A stretch of DNA of 64,000 bases, taken from positions 1 through 64,000 of the forward strand of contig JACGCN010000017.1 of NCBI GenBank assembly GCA_014905825.1, in the 5' to 3' direction. The notes under the pieces are model-generated. The model was not told the DNA's origin, made no database searches, and worked only from the letters and a program-made list of their open reading frames with translations. Of this stretch, positions 1-10,170 are shown one piece after another (position 1 is the first letter of the stretch; every line of letters begins with the position of its first letter). The translations under genes and the position numbers were made by a program. The stretch comes from Lyophyllum atratum. Lineage: Eukaryota; Basidiomycota; Agaricomycetes; Agaricales; Lyophyllaceae.

Positions 1-41
1 ACCTAAATTACCACCCCCTAAAAATCATTATTACCCACCAA

Positions 42-839
42 ATGTTCTTCAAGCTCGTTCTCAAGGCTTGGAAGACTATCTGCCGGTCGCGCGGGCGCGA
101 CTCAGTCCCCGTCCCCAGGGGCCCCTCAGTATCAGTCAATCAAGGCCCAGCCCCTCAACACCTCCGTCGCGAACAGCTGATTGGAGACGAGAGAGAGGTT
201 ATTGATACGTCCCCGTACGCTTTTGCTCTCCCTTTGGCGCTTAGCCCGATGATTGGCGCCTCCTTTTTTGAGTTTTCGGGGGAGGTTTTTGAAACAGGAT
301 CGACCGTCGCCCACCAGGACAGAAGCCGGATCTTCTCTCCTCCGGTGTCATTCACGAGCATGTACTCTAGCACCTGGGGCTCGTTAGAGCTGGGAGCGAG
401 CGCCTTGTTGAGCGCCGAGGAGTCTGTGAAGAAGCCAGTCGCTGAGAGCGGCGCCTCCTTTTTTAAGTTTTCGGGGGAGGTTTCTGAAAGACGGTCGACC
501 GTTGCCCACCAGGACAGAAGCCGGATCTTCTCTCCTCCGGTGTCATTCACGAACATGTACGCCAGTACGTGGGGCTCGTTAGAGCTGGGAGCGAGCGCCT
601 TGTTGAGCGCCGAGGAGTCCGTGAAGAAGCCAGTTGCTGAGAGCGACCCCAGGGCTTCCTTGGGAATTGGGCGTCCCCCTACGAGGACCCAGAACGATAA
701 TCGGACCGCGTCCCTTGTCGTCCAGGGACGCAGGAGAGAGTCGAAGAAGTTCGATGCCGCAGCGTCCAACCGCTGGCGGCAGCTGAGTTTCGAAGATCAT
801 TCCCTGGGTAGCATCGCGGAGGAGGAGGAGGTGTGTTGA
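42..839 (+). CDS. Uncertain open frame over an internal duplication
   Basis: An uninterrupted 265-codon frame starts at the ATG at 42 and ends in TGA at 837-839. About half of it is two near-identical 65-residue blocks created by the 195-bp duplication at 256-644. The opposite strand is open over 155-769 as well, also with two repeated blocks, so openness alone does not decide the strand. No family is recognised. The tail is acidic, with a run of Glu just before the stop. It may be coding on either strand or a non-coding repeat kept open by composition; I cannot tell. Confidence 0.2.
   Translation: MFFKLVLKAWKTICRSRGRDSVPVPRGPSVSVNQGPAPQHLRREQLIGDEREVIDTSPYAFALPLALSPMIGASFFEFSGEVFETGSTVAHQDRSRIFSPPVSFTSMYSSTWGSLELGASALLSAEESVKKPVAESGASFFKFSGEVSERRSTVAHQDRSRIFSPPVSFTNMYASTWGSLELGASALLSAEESVKKPVAESDPRASLGIGRPPTRTQNDNRTASLVVQGRRRESKKFDAAASNRWRQLSFEDHSLGSIAEEEEVC
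256..644. repeat. 195-bp tandem duplication, two units
   Basis: The unit at about 256-450 is repeated directly at about 451-644. Both begin with GGCGCCTCCTTTTTT and share long identical tracts, including the stretch from the 'accaggacagaag' block to the unit end, with only scattered substitutions. The unit length is a multiple of three, so both strands stay open through it. Confidence 0.9.
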
Positions 840-928
840 TCGCCGTTGACGGCGATCGGCGGTTGGGTGTGAGGGGTGGGGTGGGGGACGGGGCGGGCTT
901 GTTGGCTAATCTACCCTTTTTTTGCTAG

Positions 929-1947
929 ATTCCGATTATCCTCAAGAACATCAGGTTTGTGATTTGGTCACGCAAATCTTAGGCTGATTAATATATGTCT
1001 AGATTCTACCCATTCGTTTCCCCTGCCCCTGCCCCGCACCCCTCCCTCGCCGAACACCATGGCACCACATGCCCGTTACCCACGCCTGTTACGTTCCGGG
1101 ATGACTACCTCTCCAAAAAAGATAGGACTACCGGATAAGCTTCTCTCACAGTGCATCGCAGTTGCTTACCTCTTCTCTCCCCAGAATCTTCGTATATCCT
1201 CAAGGGCTAGGCTTGTGCTTCAGTTACACAAATCTTTGGCTGATCAATATATGTCCAGGCTCTACCCATTCGTTGCCCCTGCCCCCGCACCCCTCCCTCG
1301 CCGAACACCATGGAACGGCATGCTCGCCGCCCACGCCTGTTGCCCCTTGCGGACTACCTTCTCTAAAAAAGATAAGACTACCCGATAAGCTTCTCTCACA
1401 GTGCATCGCAGTTGCTTACCTCTTCTCTCCCCAGGATCTTCGTATATCCTCAAGGGCTAGGCTTGTGATTCAGTTACACAAATCTTTGGCTGATCAATAT
1501 ATGTCCAGGCTCTACCCATCGTTGCCCCTGCCCCGCACCCCTCCCTCGCCGAACACCATGGAACCGCATGCTCGCCGCCCACGCCTGTTGCCCTTGCGGA
1601 CTACCTTCTCTAAAAAGATAAGACTACCCGATAAGCTTCTCTCACAGTGTATCGCAGTTGCTTACCTCTTCTCTCCCCAGGATCTTCATATATCCTCAAG
1701 AACATCAGGTTTGTGGTTCAGCTACGCAAATCTTTGGCTGATCCATATATGGCTAGGCTCTACCCATTCGTTGCCCCTGCCCCCCACCCCTCCGCCGCCG
1801 AACACCATCGAACCGCATGCCCGCCACCCACGCCTGTTACGCCCCTTGCCGACTACTACCTTCTCTAAAAAGATAGGACTACCCGATAAGCTTCTTTCAC
1901 AGTGCATTGCATATCTCACCTCTTCTCTCCCCAGGATCTTCATATAG
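929..1947. repeat. ~250-bp tandem repeat array, four units
   Basis: Units begin near 929, 1184, 1434 and 1680, with the start of a further unit near 1935. Each contains 'atcctcaaga/g', a 'ctacccattcgttgcccctgcc' tract, 'gccgaacaccatgg', 'gataagcttctctcacag' and then a pyrimidine tract ending in CCCCAG. The middle units are most alike; the first and last are more diverged. Long frames cross the array (for example 1162-1947), but the frame changes relative to the repeat between units, so they are probably not proteins. Confidence 0.9.
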
Positions 1948-2819
1948 TCGGGTGGCCGCATCCCTGTCGTACCGCCCCGTCGGCTCGCTCGCCACCCCCA
2001 TCGTCCATGATATGTTATCTCAAGCCCCCGAGCTCGGACGACATCCCCCCTCTTCATTATCATCATCGTCCACTCTAAAGTCGCTGATTTCGTTTTCCTT
2101 CGCACACAGAATTCTCGGCCCATCTCAGCTTCCTGCAATCCTGCCCCGCGCCCACACCCGATCGAGCCGCACCGTCTCCCACCCTCGCTGAAGATCACCT
2201 CCGTAGCAGCACTGACCAGTATGTTCTTCCCTATGCTTTAGGATCTAATTGCCCATGCCTCCTTTTCTATCCTTTCCCGACACTTTTCTGTCGTCACATC
2301 CCATCCTCACAAAAATGTCAAGCAATCCTCCTCGTTATTTAGTGACCAATACAAACTAACGTCGTTCAAGGATCTTTTATCCCGCTGCACCCATATCCGC
2401 TCAAGGTCGTACGCACGTCGCACATCATCAACACAAGTTGCCCCGAACCGCCGTCATTGTCCACGAATCAAGCAGACGACAGTTGCCCTTGGACGGCAGC
2501 ACAGCAAAATCGCGCATGCCATCGCCGAGCCCGTTCGAGTAGCTGAGAAAGCAGGTACGCTTACTTACCTTCTCCATTCCTTCCCCGCTCTCACACGTTA
2601 GTCGGCTTCACTACATGCACCCTCAAAGCCCACGCCCCGCCCAGACTCATCCCCACCGGTCCGTTAAGAGTTCTGATGCATAACCTGCTAACAAGTCTTT
2701 ATAGCTCTAGGTCCCCTTCGGCTGGCGCCCCCAATAAACCCTCACGCGTCGACGGAGTGGACTTCGTCTCAATGGTCTTCTGTTCTTCCCTCTTGTTGAG
2801 TTCTGTACCTCTCCCACCC
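1948..2819. other. No gene recognised
   Basis: Pyrimidine-rich sequence between two repeat regions. Only short unrelated frames are present, none resembling a known protein. No RNA gene was seen. Confidence 0.5.
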
Positions 2820-3370
2820 CCACCGCTCGAAGATTCTGACGGCGCTATACATGGCTTGTGCACCCCCTTCCTTCTCCTAGAGATCCCGGTCTGCTTCCGC
2901 TGCCCTGCCCCTTCGCACTTACCCCCCACGTAACCTCGTTCAACTGTCCGAATCGCCCGCCCACGTACCCCTCTCCACGTCTCCCACCGCTCAAACATTC
3001 TGAGGAAGCTACGCATGGCCTGTATGTAGCCTCTGTTGCTTTTTTCCCGCTCATCCCTCTTCACCAGCTCTACACCGCTGAAACATCCGAGCTACACAAG
3101 GGTGTATCCTGTTTCTTTGTTGGGATTGAGGTTTGTTCTCGCTTCCCAGCCCCGTCGCGCCTACCCCTCACGTACTCCTTCAGACCGTCCGAATTGCCCG
3201 CCCACGTACCCCTCTACCACCGCTCAAACATTCGAGCTACGCATGGCTTGTATCTTGTTTCTTTTGTTGAGATTGAGGTTTTCTCTCCGCTGCCCAGCCC
3301 CGTCGCACCTAGCCCCTGACGTAGCCCCACAGACCCAGCTACGCATGGCTTATCTCTCGCCTCCCTTGTC
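2820..3370. repeat. Degenerate ~110-160-bp tandem repeats
   Basis: The landmark 'ctacgcatggcttgta' (with variants) recurs near 2846, 3008, 3238 and 3342. It is accompanied by 'cgcccacgtacccctct' near 2958 and 3198 and by 'gagattgaggtt'-type tracts. Spacing is irregular and units are strongly diverged, suggesting an old array. No protein is supported. Confidence 0.65.
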
Positions 3371-3495
3371 GAGATCCTGGTCCTTTCGCACCTATCTCTC
3401 CTGAAACCTCGATCAAGAGGCCATGCGCTTTATCTCTGACGAACATGCACTCCTGGCTGGGACCGGCTCGCGATCGCGAAACAGAGGCTTGAGCC

Positions 3496-3735
3496 TGCAT
3501 ACGGACACGTCTCGTGCATTTGTAATGAACTTGTTGATTCTGCGGGCTTGTATTTACTGTACCACAAACGCCTCTCCCGGAATTGAGATGCCGATCTTTG
3601 TTCCACACTTTGTTTTGCATACGGACACGTCTAGTGCATTTGTAATGAACTCCTTGCTTCTGGGCGCTTGTATTTACTCCTTACACCAAAGTGATCTAAC
3701 ACGAGGCGCTGATCTTTGTTCTACTTTGTTCTGTA
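3496..3735. repeat. 120-bp direct duplication
   Basis: A unit starting 'tgcatacggacacgtct' at 3496 recurs at 3616, a 120-bp offset. Both copies continue through 'gtgcatttgtaatgaac', 'gcttgtatttact' and 'gatctttgttc', with substitutions increasing toward the end of the second copy. Confidence 0.85.
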
Positions 3736-3875
3736 CTCGTATCGGCTCCCCCTTGTACTTCAACCAAAGAGACCATACGCGTGCATTGAGAATCTACGTG
3801 CGTGACGCATTTAGAAGCTTGTAATATATATCATAGTGCGATATCCTGTCCATTCCATCCAATCTTCATCAATCT

Positions 3876-5486
3876 CTACTTGGTCGCGTCGAGGCTCTCG
3901 GGCCAGTTTTCGCGGAAGATGTAGTGGTCCTCGGTGGGCGGGTTGAGCTTGACGAGCTTGGCGAGACGCTCGTAGACGGGGTCGCTGTCGGCGTGGGTGA
4001 AGTGCTTGAGCTCCCAGGGGGTGCCGGCGGCGGTCTCGTCGCGTCTGCGTTGGCGTTGTTCGTTCTGTGGGGTCTTAGCACGGACACTAGAGAAAGGGGG
4101 AAGGTAGACCCACCTCGATGCGCGTCTTCTCGCGACTTGCGGTGTCGAAATCGCCTTCCCGGATACCCTTCGCCACCGCCGCCCAAAGCTTCCTCGTCTC
4201 AAAATCGCCCATCTCGCTCTTAGCCCCACCCCCCACAGGCGTGACCTCCACCTTCCCATCATTTGACACATCATGAAAGATCTCATCGCCCGCATGCGCC
4301 TGCGCCTGGCCCCTGCTCAAAATATGATGCTTCGCCTTCCCGCCCGAGCTCTTCACGAACCTGCTCTTCTCATGCCACGTCCCCTCTATGACATGTTCTG
4401 TGCCGGCGCCGCCGGCGCCGGGGGCGGGGACGACGGTGGCTTTGAAGGAGTGGGATTTGCCGGAGAAGTAGCCTTTGCCTTTGTACTCGATGGTGGTGAC
4501 GAAGTTGCCGCCGAGGATGTAGGAGGTGTCGGCGAGCTCGATGTAGGGGGAGCCGTACCATAGGCCGTCGATGCGCAGGCGGGGGAGGGTGATCAGGTAT
4601 TCGATCGGGGCGGGGTTGGTGTTGTTGGTGTTGTTGGGGTTGGAGGAGGGAGAGGGATGGGGGGAGACGGTGAGGACGGCGTGGCCGATTTGCTTGACGA
4701 TGATGGAGCCGGCGGAGAAGGAGGTCTTTTGGGCGTTGTGGCCCGTGAGGCGGAGGCCTTTGGACTTGTTCTCGATGACGTAGGCGGTGATGGGGGGGTG
4801 GTGGGAGACTTGCTCGACGAGGAGGGAGGTGGTGCCTTGGGAGGGGTTGGAGGGTGGGGCGGGCCAGATGCCGTAGAAGAGTCTAAGGGGCGTGAGGAGG
4901 GGGAGGGAGGGGAGAGGGGAGCGGGACTTACTCGCCGAGGACGGGGTTTAAGGGCCTGGAGCGGAGGGATGAGTTAGTGGGGTGGAGGGGAGAGGAAGGA
5001 AAGTTACTTTTTCTCGGAGCCCATGCTTTCATTGCGGGATGTGTACTGGCCTTTGAGGGTGGTCTAGGACGGGTCAGGCGGGGATCTCAAGTGTTACGTG
5101 AGAACGCACGATGAACCATCGGAGGACGGCAAGGGCACGGGATTCGTCGTCGGGTGCATCGGCGATGGCGGCAAACACGTCGGGGTGCTCACACCAGTAG
5201 GCTGCACACAGTCAGTAAGGGCAAAGCAGGGTCGGGAAGGACGGACCGGGGAATTCAGTGAGGGAGACGGGGGAGAGGATAAAGGGCGGGGCGGTGAGGG
5301 AAGAGAGATCGCCGGAAACGGACGCGATGCTGTGTGTTGTGAGATGGGGCAGGCGATGTTCAGCGGATGACGTACGATTTGAGAAAGGAGGACCAGGAAC
5401 CGCGTTGGGCGGCGGGGACGGCCTGGGATGGGTCAGATGGGTCGGCGGGGACGGCGTGCACTCACTTCTCCTACAGTGTCGCTCAT
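3876..5486 (-). CDS. KES1: Oxysterol-binding protein, Kes1/Osh4 type
   Basis: Short lipid-exchange protein that in yeast swaps sterol and phosphatidylinositol 4-phosphate between ER and Golgi membranes. Translated across about six exons it gives roughly 400 residues, close to yeast Kes1 (434), with no PH or ankyrin domain. The N-terminal lid region GDLSSLTAPPFILSPVSL and the ORP signature EQVSHHPP (around residue 125) are exact family hallmarks; PLNPVLGEFFYG precedes the signature. The C-terminus contains the usual WELKHF and IFRENWPE blocks and stops at TAG 3876-3878. Exon 1 is only seven codons from the ATG at 5484-5486. A Pro/Asn-rich insertion near 4620-4650 lengthens one loop. It is transcribed divergently from NHP6. 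Family assignment is firm; exact intron edges are by eye. Confidence 0.94.
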
Positions 5487-5968
5487 GGTGGTCGATTGCG
5501 CGTGACGTAATCAGTCACAATCGTCCGTGCGTGTGCGAATGCGCTGAGTTTGTTCTCACGGTTCGAGTGCACTGGGGAGTGCAGCAGCCCACTGCCTGCC
5601 AACGCTCTTAGTGCACGCTCTTAGTGCAGAGCCTATAAGCCGCGCACACCCACCCAAATCAATTCCTACTACCCGTCTCTTGAGATCAAAGGTAAGCCTC
5701 TCCTTTAATTCTAGCACCATGGGGCTCTGCGATCGTGCTCCACGGCTGCCAGCGCACACCCCCCGCCGTCGTCGTCGCCCCCGACAATACCTAGCGGTGT
5801 ACGCGCTTTGTTTGTTTGGCCATGTCGCGTCCCCGCTACACCCCCGACGCGTCTGCCCCCGCGTCTCCCATGTCCTACGCACTCATATGCCGTCCTTAAT
5901 GCCTGAGACACGCCTCCCTCGCCGTCCTCATCCATCCCCATCGCCCCACTAATTACTTTTCTCTATAG
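5487..5968. promoter_or_regulatory. KES1/NHP6 divergent promoter with 5'UTR intron
   Basis: The shared upstream region holds a perfect tandem 13-bp repeat CGCTCTTAGTGCA at 5603-5615 and 5616-5628, immediately before a TATA-like TATAAG at 5634-5639 oriented toward NHP6. A probable 5'UTR intron runs from the donor GTAAGC at 5692 to the acceptor CTATAG just before the NHP6 ATG. The binding factor is unknown. Confidence 0.5.
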
Positions 5969-6481
5969 ATGCCTAAAGCAGACGCAAAGCCCAAAGTACG
6001 TCCCATCCCCCCTGCCTTCATCCACCCCCCATCCTGACACAGACACGCACGCAGCGCAAGGCCGCCGAAAAAGCCGAAAAGCAAGCCGCACCAAGGCGAA
6101 GAAGGACCCGAAAGCGCCCAAGCGCGCACTCTCCGCGTACATGTTCTTCTCCCAGGACTGGCGCGAGCGCATCAAGACCGAGAACCCGGATGCCGGGTTT
6201 GGCGAGGTCGGGAAGCTGCTTGGGGCGAAGTGGAAGGAGCTCGATGATGAGGAGAAAAAGGTTCGTGCAAATCCTAAATCATCGTTTCATTTACTGAGAC
6301 GGCGTGGACAGCCGTATATTGATCAGGCGGCAAAGGACAAGACGCGCGCAGAGGAGGAAAAGGCTGCGTATGATGTACGTCCCCCTCCCTCCCCCCTACT
6401 CGTACAACCCTCACCTCACCCCGCGTATAGTCCGGCAAGAAGAGCGCCGCAAGCGGCGACGACGAAGAGGACGAGGAGTAA
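5969..6481 (+). CDS. NHP6: HMG-box chromatin protein, Nhp6 type
   Basis: Small non-sequence-specific DNA-bending protein that acts with FACT and chromatin remodellers in the nucleus. Exons: 5969-5995, about 6043-6260, 6312-6374 and 6431-6481. A basic N-terminal tail is followed by the single HMG box ([19 protein letters not shown] through [13 protein letters not shown] and YIDQAAKDK) and a short acidic end, GDDEEDEE. Introns 2 and 3 splice cleanly in frame. The oddity is in exon 2: the natural reading from the 6043 acceptor gives [12 protein letters not shown], but the HMG box is in another frame starting near 6093. Either one base is missing around 6087-6092, or splicing uses a weak acceptor at 6095 that skips this tail. 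See findings. Confidence 0.88.
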
Positions 6482-6855
6482 GATCTCCCCTCCCTCTGCG
6501 CACCCCATAAATAGACTCCTGCTTTCGTCCACATCTCTATCCCTCACGAGTGTACTCTATTACTTATTGCGCCAGGCCACGTAACGCGCCCTGCCTTGCT
6601 CATCCGTAAATCGTATCTTATATACCCCCCTCTCCCTGCCACCGCCCCACCGCCCCGAACTCCGAACTGCGTACGAGTGTTGTTGTAGCATCACCTCCTC
6701 CCCTAGCCCCCGCCGTGTTTGTACGCCCACCTCCATCGTTGCGTTTTTGCGTTCTGCGTTCTGTTTATGTCTTTAGTGACTGTTTTTTCTTTACCTCTGC
6801 TTTAGTGTCTGTTATGATATCTTATGATCGCTGTGAGGAGGAGAGGCGCGCGGTG
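6482..6855. other. NHP6 3' flank, no gene seen
   Basis: Pyrimidine-rich sequence downstream of the NHP6 stop. It probably includes the 3'UTR and has no recognisable feature before the repeat block. Confidence 0.5.
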
Positions 6856-7132
6856 ATACAATTGAGCAGTGCAGGCAGGTATGTAATGTCCGTATACAAA
6901 TGTCCAAGTCAAGTCCGTATACAAATGTCCAGTCAAGTCCAATCAAGTCCAAGTCGGGTATACGAATGTCCAGTCCAGTCAAGTCCATGTCCAAGCGGAA
7001 GCAAAATCAAAAGTCCGGATCAACCACGAGTAAGGGGGTGTCCATTGTCTTCATCGTCGTCTTCTTCGTCTACCGCGTCGCCAGCGACCGGCATCGTCGT
7101 TCCTCCAATTCTCCAACGCCACGTGTCTTCTT

Positions 7133-7950
7133 GTCGTCCTGATCACGGCGGCCCATGACCTAGATATGCGATGAAGTAGCAGGAGATCAGAGCACATGGA
7201 CGGCTGCCGAGACTAACCTATGGGTCGGAACCCAACACATCGTCCGTCTTCTTGTCGTCCTGTCGCAGCGGCCCCACAACCTAGATACGCGATGAATTAG
7301 CAGGAGATCAGAGCATATGGAGGACGGCGAAGACGAACCTATGCCGCGGAACCCAAGAGACCCTCTCCCGACGTCCGTAGGCCTATCGTGTGTCTTCTTG
7401 TCGTCCTGTCACAGCCGCCCCATAACCTGGTTATGCAATGGATTAGAAGGAGATCGGAGCACATGAACGGCGGGGAACACGAACCTATGGCACGGAAATC
7501 GTGCCCTGTCCCGGCGTCCGTAGGCCCATCGTCTGTCTTCTTGTCGTCCTATCGCAGCCGCACCACAACCTAGCTACGTGATGAGTTAACAGGAGATCAG
7601 AGCACATGAACGGCGGCGACACGAACCTATGGCGCAGAACCCAACACGCCCTCTCCCGGTGTCCGTCTTCTTATCGTCCTGTCGCAGCTGCCCGCAACCT
7701 AGCTACGTGATGAATTAGAAGGAGATCAGAGCACATGAACGGCGGGGAAGACGAACCTGTGGCGCGGAACCCAACAAGCCGTCTCCCGGCGTCCGTAGGC
7801 CCATCGTCTGTCTTCCTGTCGTCCCGTCGCAGCCGCGGCACAACCTAGTTATGCAATGGATTAGAAGGAGATCAGAGCACATGGACGAAGGCGAGGACGA
7901 ACCTATGCCGCGGAATCTAACACCTGTCGCGCACGTACCCTCTCCTGAAG
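7133..7950. repeat. Minisatellite array A, ~120-146-bp units
   Basis: Six units are anchored on AGCACATG (or AGCATATG) at 7191, 7312, 7458, 7601, 7730 and 7876. Each has the order CTTCTTGTCGTCCTGTCGCAG, CTAG, GGAGATCAGAGCACATG, GACGAACCTATGGCGCGGAA and GTCCGTAGGCCCATCGTCTG, with parts lacking in the shorter units. Frames through it are short and inconsistent. Confidence 0.9.
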
Positions 7951-8049
7951 TCCGTCGTCCTGATGCCCCGCGCATGACCGAGCTGTGGGGGAGAAGAGAT
8001 TTAGCGATGTCAGCGGAGATGAACGGAGGCGGCTGCTGACTTTTTGGCG

Positions 8050-10115
8050 TGGAATATAACGGTGGCCATTGCGCAGGAGCACCCGCCGTGGCCTATGAAA
8101 GGATAGGGGAGAGGAGAATATCAGCCAAGATGAAGGGCGATGCGGAATCTGATACCCAGCACGCCCATGCCCTCTGCTGTCCGTCACCATTCCATCCCTG
8201 GTCCATCGTCCATCGTCCATCTTCATGTTGCCCGTTGCCCCACCCGTGACCTAGCTGTTAAAAAAGGAAGGGGGGGAAGGGTGGTTAGCGCAGGATATGG
8301 CAGCGATGTAACTCTCAACGCGAAATACGATACCGATCACGCCCATGCCCTCTGCTTTCCATCCCCGTTCCATCCCTGGTCCGTCGTCCTGTCGTCCGGT
8401 TGCCCTGCCCGTGACCTAGCTGTGGAAAGAAGGGGGAAGGAAGGGGGGAAAGGTTATTAGCGCGGGATATGGCAGCGATGACTGAAGTGCAGCGCGAAAC
8501 GCGGTACTCATCTCGCCCATGCCCTCTTCTTTCCATCCCCGGTCCATCCCTGGTCCATCGTCCTGTCGTCCTGTTGCCCTGCCCATGACCTAGCTGTGGA
8601 AAAAGGAAGGGGGAAGGAAGGGTGGTTAGCGCAGGATATGACAGCGATGTAACTCTGAACGCGAAAGACGATACCGATCACGCCCATGCCCTCTGCTATC
8701 CGTCACCCGTTCCATCCCTGGTCCGTCGTCCTGTCGTCCTGTTGCCCTGCCCGTGACCTAGCTATGGAAAGAAGGGGAAGGAAGGGGGGAAGGGTTATTA
8801 GCGCGAGATATGGCAGCGATGAAGGAAGTTGGAAGCGTAACCCGGTACTCATCTCGCCCGTGTCCTCTGCTATCCGTCCCCGTTCCATCCCTGGTCCGTC
8901 GTCCTGTCGTCCTATTGCCCTGCCCGTGACCTAGCTGTGGAAAGAAGTGGGAAGGAAGGGGGGAAAGGTGGTTAGCGCAGGGTATGGCAGCGGTGACTAA
9001 AGTTCAGCGGGAAACACGATACCGATCACGCCCATGCCCTCTGCTATCCGTCACCATTCCATCCCAAGTCCGTCGTCCTGTCGTCCTATTGCCCTGCCCG
9101 TGTGACCTAGCTGTGGAAAGAAGGGGGAAGGAAGGGGGAAAATGTTATTATTAGCGCGGGATATGGCAGCGATGAAGGAAGTTGGAAGCGTAACCCGGTA
9201 CTCATCTCGCCCTTGTCCTCTGCTTCCCATCACCATTCCATCCCTGGTCCGTCGTCCTGTCGTCCATCTTCATGTTGCCCCACCCGGCACCTAGCTGTGG
9301 AAAAAGGAAGGGGGGAAAGGTGGTTAGCGCAGGATATGACAGCGATGTAACTCTGAACGGGAAACACGGTACCCATCACGCCCGAATCCTCTGCTGTCCG
9401 TGCCCGTTCCATCCCTGGTCCGTCGTCCTGTCGTCCTATTGCCCCTGCCCGTGACCTAGCTGTGGAAAGAGGAAGGGGGGAAAGGTGGTTAGCGCAGGAT
9501 ATGACAGCGATGCAATGTTCAAAGCGTAACCGAGTACTCATCTCGCCCTTGCGCTCTGCTTTCCATCACGGTTCCATCCCCGGTCCATCGTCCATCGTCC
9601 ATCTTCTGTTGCCCCACCCGTGACCTAGCTTTGAAAGGAGAAGGGAGGGGAGAATATCAGCGAAGATGAAGGGCAGAGCGGAATCTGATACTCATCACGC
9701 CCTCCTCTCTGCTTTCCATCCCCGTTCCATCCCTGGTCCATCGTCCTGTCGTCCTGTTGCCCCGCCCGTGATCTAGCTATGAAAGGAGAGGGGAGGGGAG
9801 AATATCAGCGAAGATGAAGGGCAGTGCGGAATCTGATACTCATCAAGCCCTCCTCTCGAGTTCCATCCCTGGTCCATCGTCCGTCGTCCATCTTCATGTC
9901 GCCCCGCCCATGACCTAGCTATGGAAAGAGGAAGGGGGAAAGGAAGGTGGTTAGCGCGGGATATGGCAGCGATGACTGAAGTTCAGCGCGAAATGCGGTA
10001 CCAATCACGACCCATCCCATCCCTGGTCCATCGTCCGTCGTCCATCTTCTTGTCGTCCATCTTCTTGTCGTCCATCTTCTTGTCGTCCTGTTGCCCTGCC
10101 CTTTACCTAGCTGTA
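8050..10115. repeat. Minisatellite array B, ~142-192-bp units
   Basis: Twelve units are anchored on GACCTAGCT (or a one- to two-base variant) at 8248, 8413, 8587, 8755, 8928, 9104, 9287, 9453, 9622, 9770, 9912 and 10104. Each carries CATCCCTGGTCC, GTCGTCC, GCCCTGCCCGTGACCTAGCT and a purine-rich block. Two subtypes exist: most have GGAAAGAAGGGGGAAGGAAG followed by TTAGCGC and ATGGCAGCGATG; the units near 8090, 9622 and 9770 have GAGAATATCAGC followed by GATGAAGGGC. The array begins with a transitional unit at about 7950-8100 joining it to array A. Confidence 0.9.
10037..10089. repeat. 15-bp microrepeat inside array B
   Basis: GTCGTCCATCTTCTT is repeated three times in a row (10037, 10052, 10067) and followed by a partial fourth copy. 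It is a local expansion of a motif found singly in other units. Confidence 0.95.
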
Positions 10116-10170
10116 TAAAGAGGATAGGGAGAAAGGGGGGTATCAGCACACCACGGAACGCAGAGGAGCA

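Larger units (their letters stand above)
6856..10170 (+). repeat. Expanded copy of a dispersed element
   Basis: This block matches, in the same order, the short inverted copy at 30089-30621. Left end: ATACAATT then GCAGTGCA, followed by interleaved GTCCA and TATAC motifs, then GCGGAAGCAAAATC. Middle: repeat units carrying GTCGTCCT and CTAGCT/CTAGAT. Right end: TATCAGCACAC with a GGAA...GAGCAC tract near 10141-10170. In this copy the middle is amplified into two arrays. No protein, terminal inverted repeat or target duplication was recognised, so the class is unknown. Confidence 0.65.

Noticed and set aside
1162..1947. 261-codon frame across the ~250-bp array
   Set aside because: Unit lengths vary (246-255 bp), so the frame relative to the repeat changes; composition and repeat structure explain the openness.
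5558..5585. GGTTCGAGTGC as a tRNA B box
   Set aside because: No A box at the right distance and no acceptor stem; it lies in the KES1/NHP6 promoter.
8940..8970. G-quadruplex in the purine block of array B
   Set aside because: Only two runs of three or more G per unit are present; four are needed for the usual motif.
7388..9541. Many open frames of 60-110 codons on both strands inside arrays A and B
   Set aside because: They follow the repeat units, change frame between units and have no conserved protein sequence; repeats without stops explain them.
7133..10115. CRISPR array
   Set aside because: Units are 120-190 bp with no short conserved repeat and unique spacers, and the genome is eukaryotic.
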